NCBI GenBank assembly: GCA_947313885.1
Contig: CAMZNU010000010.1
Coordinates: 1 to 64,000, forward strand
From: an uncultured Clostridia bacterium
GTDB lineage: Bacteria > Bacillota > Clostridia > Lachnospirales > CAMZNU01
DNA length: 64,000 nt
Direction: 5' to 3'
Shown here: positions 62,842-64,000 of the stretch, piece after piece
Numbering within the stretch: position 1 is the first letter of the stretch
Layout of the letters: every line of letters begins with the position of its first letter
Program-made: the position numbers and the translations under genes
The notes under the pieces: generated by a model
The model's database searches: none
Seen by the model: the letters and a program-made list of their open reading frames with translations, nothing else
What the model was told of the DNA's origin: nothing

Positions 62842-64000
62842 ATGACAATGGGATATGCGATAGAAATGTTAAATATAACAAAAGAGTTTCCAGGAATAAA
62901 GGCAAATGATGATATAACTTTAAAGTTAAAAAAAGGGACGATACATGCGTTGTTGGGGGAAAATGGAGCGGGTAAATCTACTTTAATGAGTGTGTTATTT
63001 GGATTATACCAACCAGAAAAAGGGGTAATAAAAGTTGATGGTAAAGAAGTTAAAATATCAAATCCAAATGTAGCGACAGAACTTAAAATAGGTATGGTGC
63101 ATCAGCATTTTAAATTAGTAGAATGTTTTACAGTAATAGAAAATATAGTGTTAGGAGTCGAGCCAAAAGGTAAATTTGGCAAAACGGATTATAAAAAAGC
63201 GGAAGAAAAGATAATAGAAATATCAGAAAAATATGGGTTAGCTGTAGAATTACATAAAAAAATATCAGAGTTAACAGTAGGGGCGCAACAAAAAGTAGAA
63301 ATATTAAAAATGTTATATAGAGAAGCGACGACATTAATATTTGATGAGCCAACGGCTGTGTTAACACCCCAAGAAATAAAAGGGCTATTAGAAGTTATGA
63401 GAAATTTAACGTGTGAAGGGAAATCAATAGTAATAATAACCCACAAGTTAGATGAGATTAAAGAAATAGCATCAGAGTGTACTATAATAAGAAAAGGAAA
63501 AGGAATAGAGACGGTAAATGTTGCAGAAAAAACTGTGCAGGAATTAGCGGATCTAATGGTAGGACGAGCGGTATCTTTTAAAACGGAAAAGCAAGAAGCA
63601 GATCCGAAAGAAGTTGTCTTAAGAGTTGAAAAATTAAATATGAAAAATAAAATAGGTGTTGAAAAATTAAAAAATGTATCATTTGAAGTTAGAAGCGGAG
63701 AAATAGTAGGGATAGCAGGTATAGAAGGAAATGGACAAACGGAACTTATAAATGCAATAACAGGACTTGAAAATAAATTTGATGGAAAAGTAATATTAAA
63801 CGGAAAAGATATTACTAAATCTAGCATTAGAGAAAAAACGCTAAGTGGAATCGGACATATACCAGAAGATAGACATAAACATGGATTAGTTTTAGATTAC
63901 ACATTAGAAGAAAACTTAATTTTACAAACTTATTTCACAGAAGAGTTTAGTAAAAATGGATTTATTAAAAAGAGTAAAGTGTCAGAGCAAAGTGATGAAT
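62842..64000 (+). CDS. Nucleoside/sugar ABC transporter ATPase (partial at window end)
   Basis: Runs off the window, so it is absent from the ORF track; at least 386 aa seen from ATG 62842 (GAAAGGA upstream; ATG 62848 is an alternative). It has two ATPase cassettes: LLGENGAGKSTLMSVLFG near 35, signature degenerate as LTVGAQQKVEIL and IFDEPTAVLTP near 170; the second starts ILRVEKL-like and has GIAGIEGNGQTELINAITG near 292, then PEDRHKHGLV near 340. This is the simple-sugar/purine-nucleoside (YufO/NupA) type. Pairing with deoB favours nucleosides. Confidence 0.9.
   Translation, partial: MTMGYAIEMLNITKEFPGIKANDDITLKLKKGTIHALLGENGAGKSTLMSVLFGLYQPEKGVIKVDGKEVKISNPNVATELKIGMVHQHFKLVECFTVIENIVLGVEPKGKFGKTDYKKAEEKIIEISEKYGLAVELHKKISELTVGAQQKVEILKMLYREATTLIFDEPTAVLTPQEIKGLLEVMRNLTCEGKSIVIITHKLDEIKEIASECTIIRKGKGIETVNVAEKTVQELADLMVGRAVSFKTEKQEADPKEVVLRVEKLNMKNKIGVEKLKNVSFEVRSGEIVGIAGIEGNGQTELINAITGLENKFDGKVILNGKDITKSSIREKTLSGIGHIPEDRHKHGLVLDYTLEENLILQTYFTEEFSKNGFIKKSKVSEQSDE

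Overview
The window looks like chromosome of an AT-rich (by eye under 30% GC), anaerobic, amino-acid-fermenting Gram-positive bacterium, probably a Clostridia/Tissierellia-type Firmicute. Pointers are strong AGGAGG ribosome sites, TTGACA/TATAAT promoters with 17-nt spacers, lipoboxes without outer-membrane genes, a TepA-type protease, the gmk-rpoZ-priA-def-fmt-yugP order, reverse rubrerythrin and a full lysine-fermentation operon. A species cannot be named from the sequence alone.

Layout. 1-1576: a CRISPR array of 24 identical 36-bp repeats, cut by the window's left edge and without cas genes in view. 1693-1773: tRNA-Leu(UAG). 2043-4049: an enoate-reductase-type flavoenzyme behind a perfect palindromic operator. 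4347-7646: rpmG-secE-nusG-rplK-rplA and rplJ-rplL, with L1-type and L10 leader RNAs; rpoBC does not follow rplL. 7718-9112: a GNAT acetyltransferase and a TepA/ClpP-like protease. 9149-9511 (minus): an ArsC/Spx-like protein whose catalytic Cys codon is an in-frame UGA followed by a SECIS-like hairpin, a likely selenoprotein missed by ordinary ORF calling. 9595-13922: fetAB and the nickel-pincer-cofactor genes larE, larB and larC, with larC split at a -1 slippery site. 13988-19333: a shikimate operon (aroE-aroK fusion, aroQ, aroB, aroC, chorismate mutase, aroA), followed by surface-glycan-type genes.

21614-23694: an approximately 2-kb cassette (two DUF488 proteins and a frameshifted dual-OB protein) bracketed by a perfect 102-bp direct repeat that carries the promoter of the adjacent cobalamin riboswitch. 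23692-28064: the riboswitch, BtuFCD, a Dph6-like ATP pyrophosphatase and a CobQ-like protein lacking its glutaminase half. 28685-38656: a lysine riboswitch wired as a predicted ON switch, then kal-kce-CoA transferase-kdd-kamA-kamB-kamC-kamD-kamE. Lysine 5,6-aminomutase needs adenosylcobalamin, so the B12 uptake/salvage locus next door probably feeds it. 38722-41788 (minus): small proteins, an NhaC-type antiporter and rubrerythrin. 41958-56797: polA, coaE, a lytic transglycosylase, a peptide-binding lipoprotein, degV and the gmk-to-corA housekeeping run, then a YvyF-like protein and bpsA. 56981-64000: KtrBA potassium uptake, an rRNA methyltransferase, a cyclophilin, an ECF S-component, a 540-bp gap holding a perfect 56-bp palindrome, deoB and the start of a nucleoside/sugar ABC transporter.

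Functional picture: energy from lysine fermentation to acetate, butyrate and ammonia, controlled by lysine, with B12 import under its own riboswitch. The less ordinary parts are the repeat-flanked DUF488/dual-OB cassette, the GATase-less CobQ plus Dph6-like pair, the ON-type lysine switch, the recoding events (UGA in the ArsC-like gene, -1 shift in larC) and the CRISPR array.
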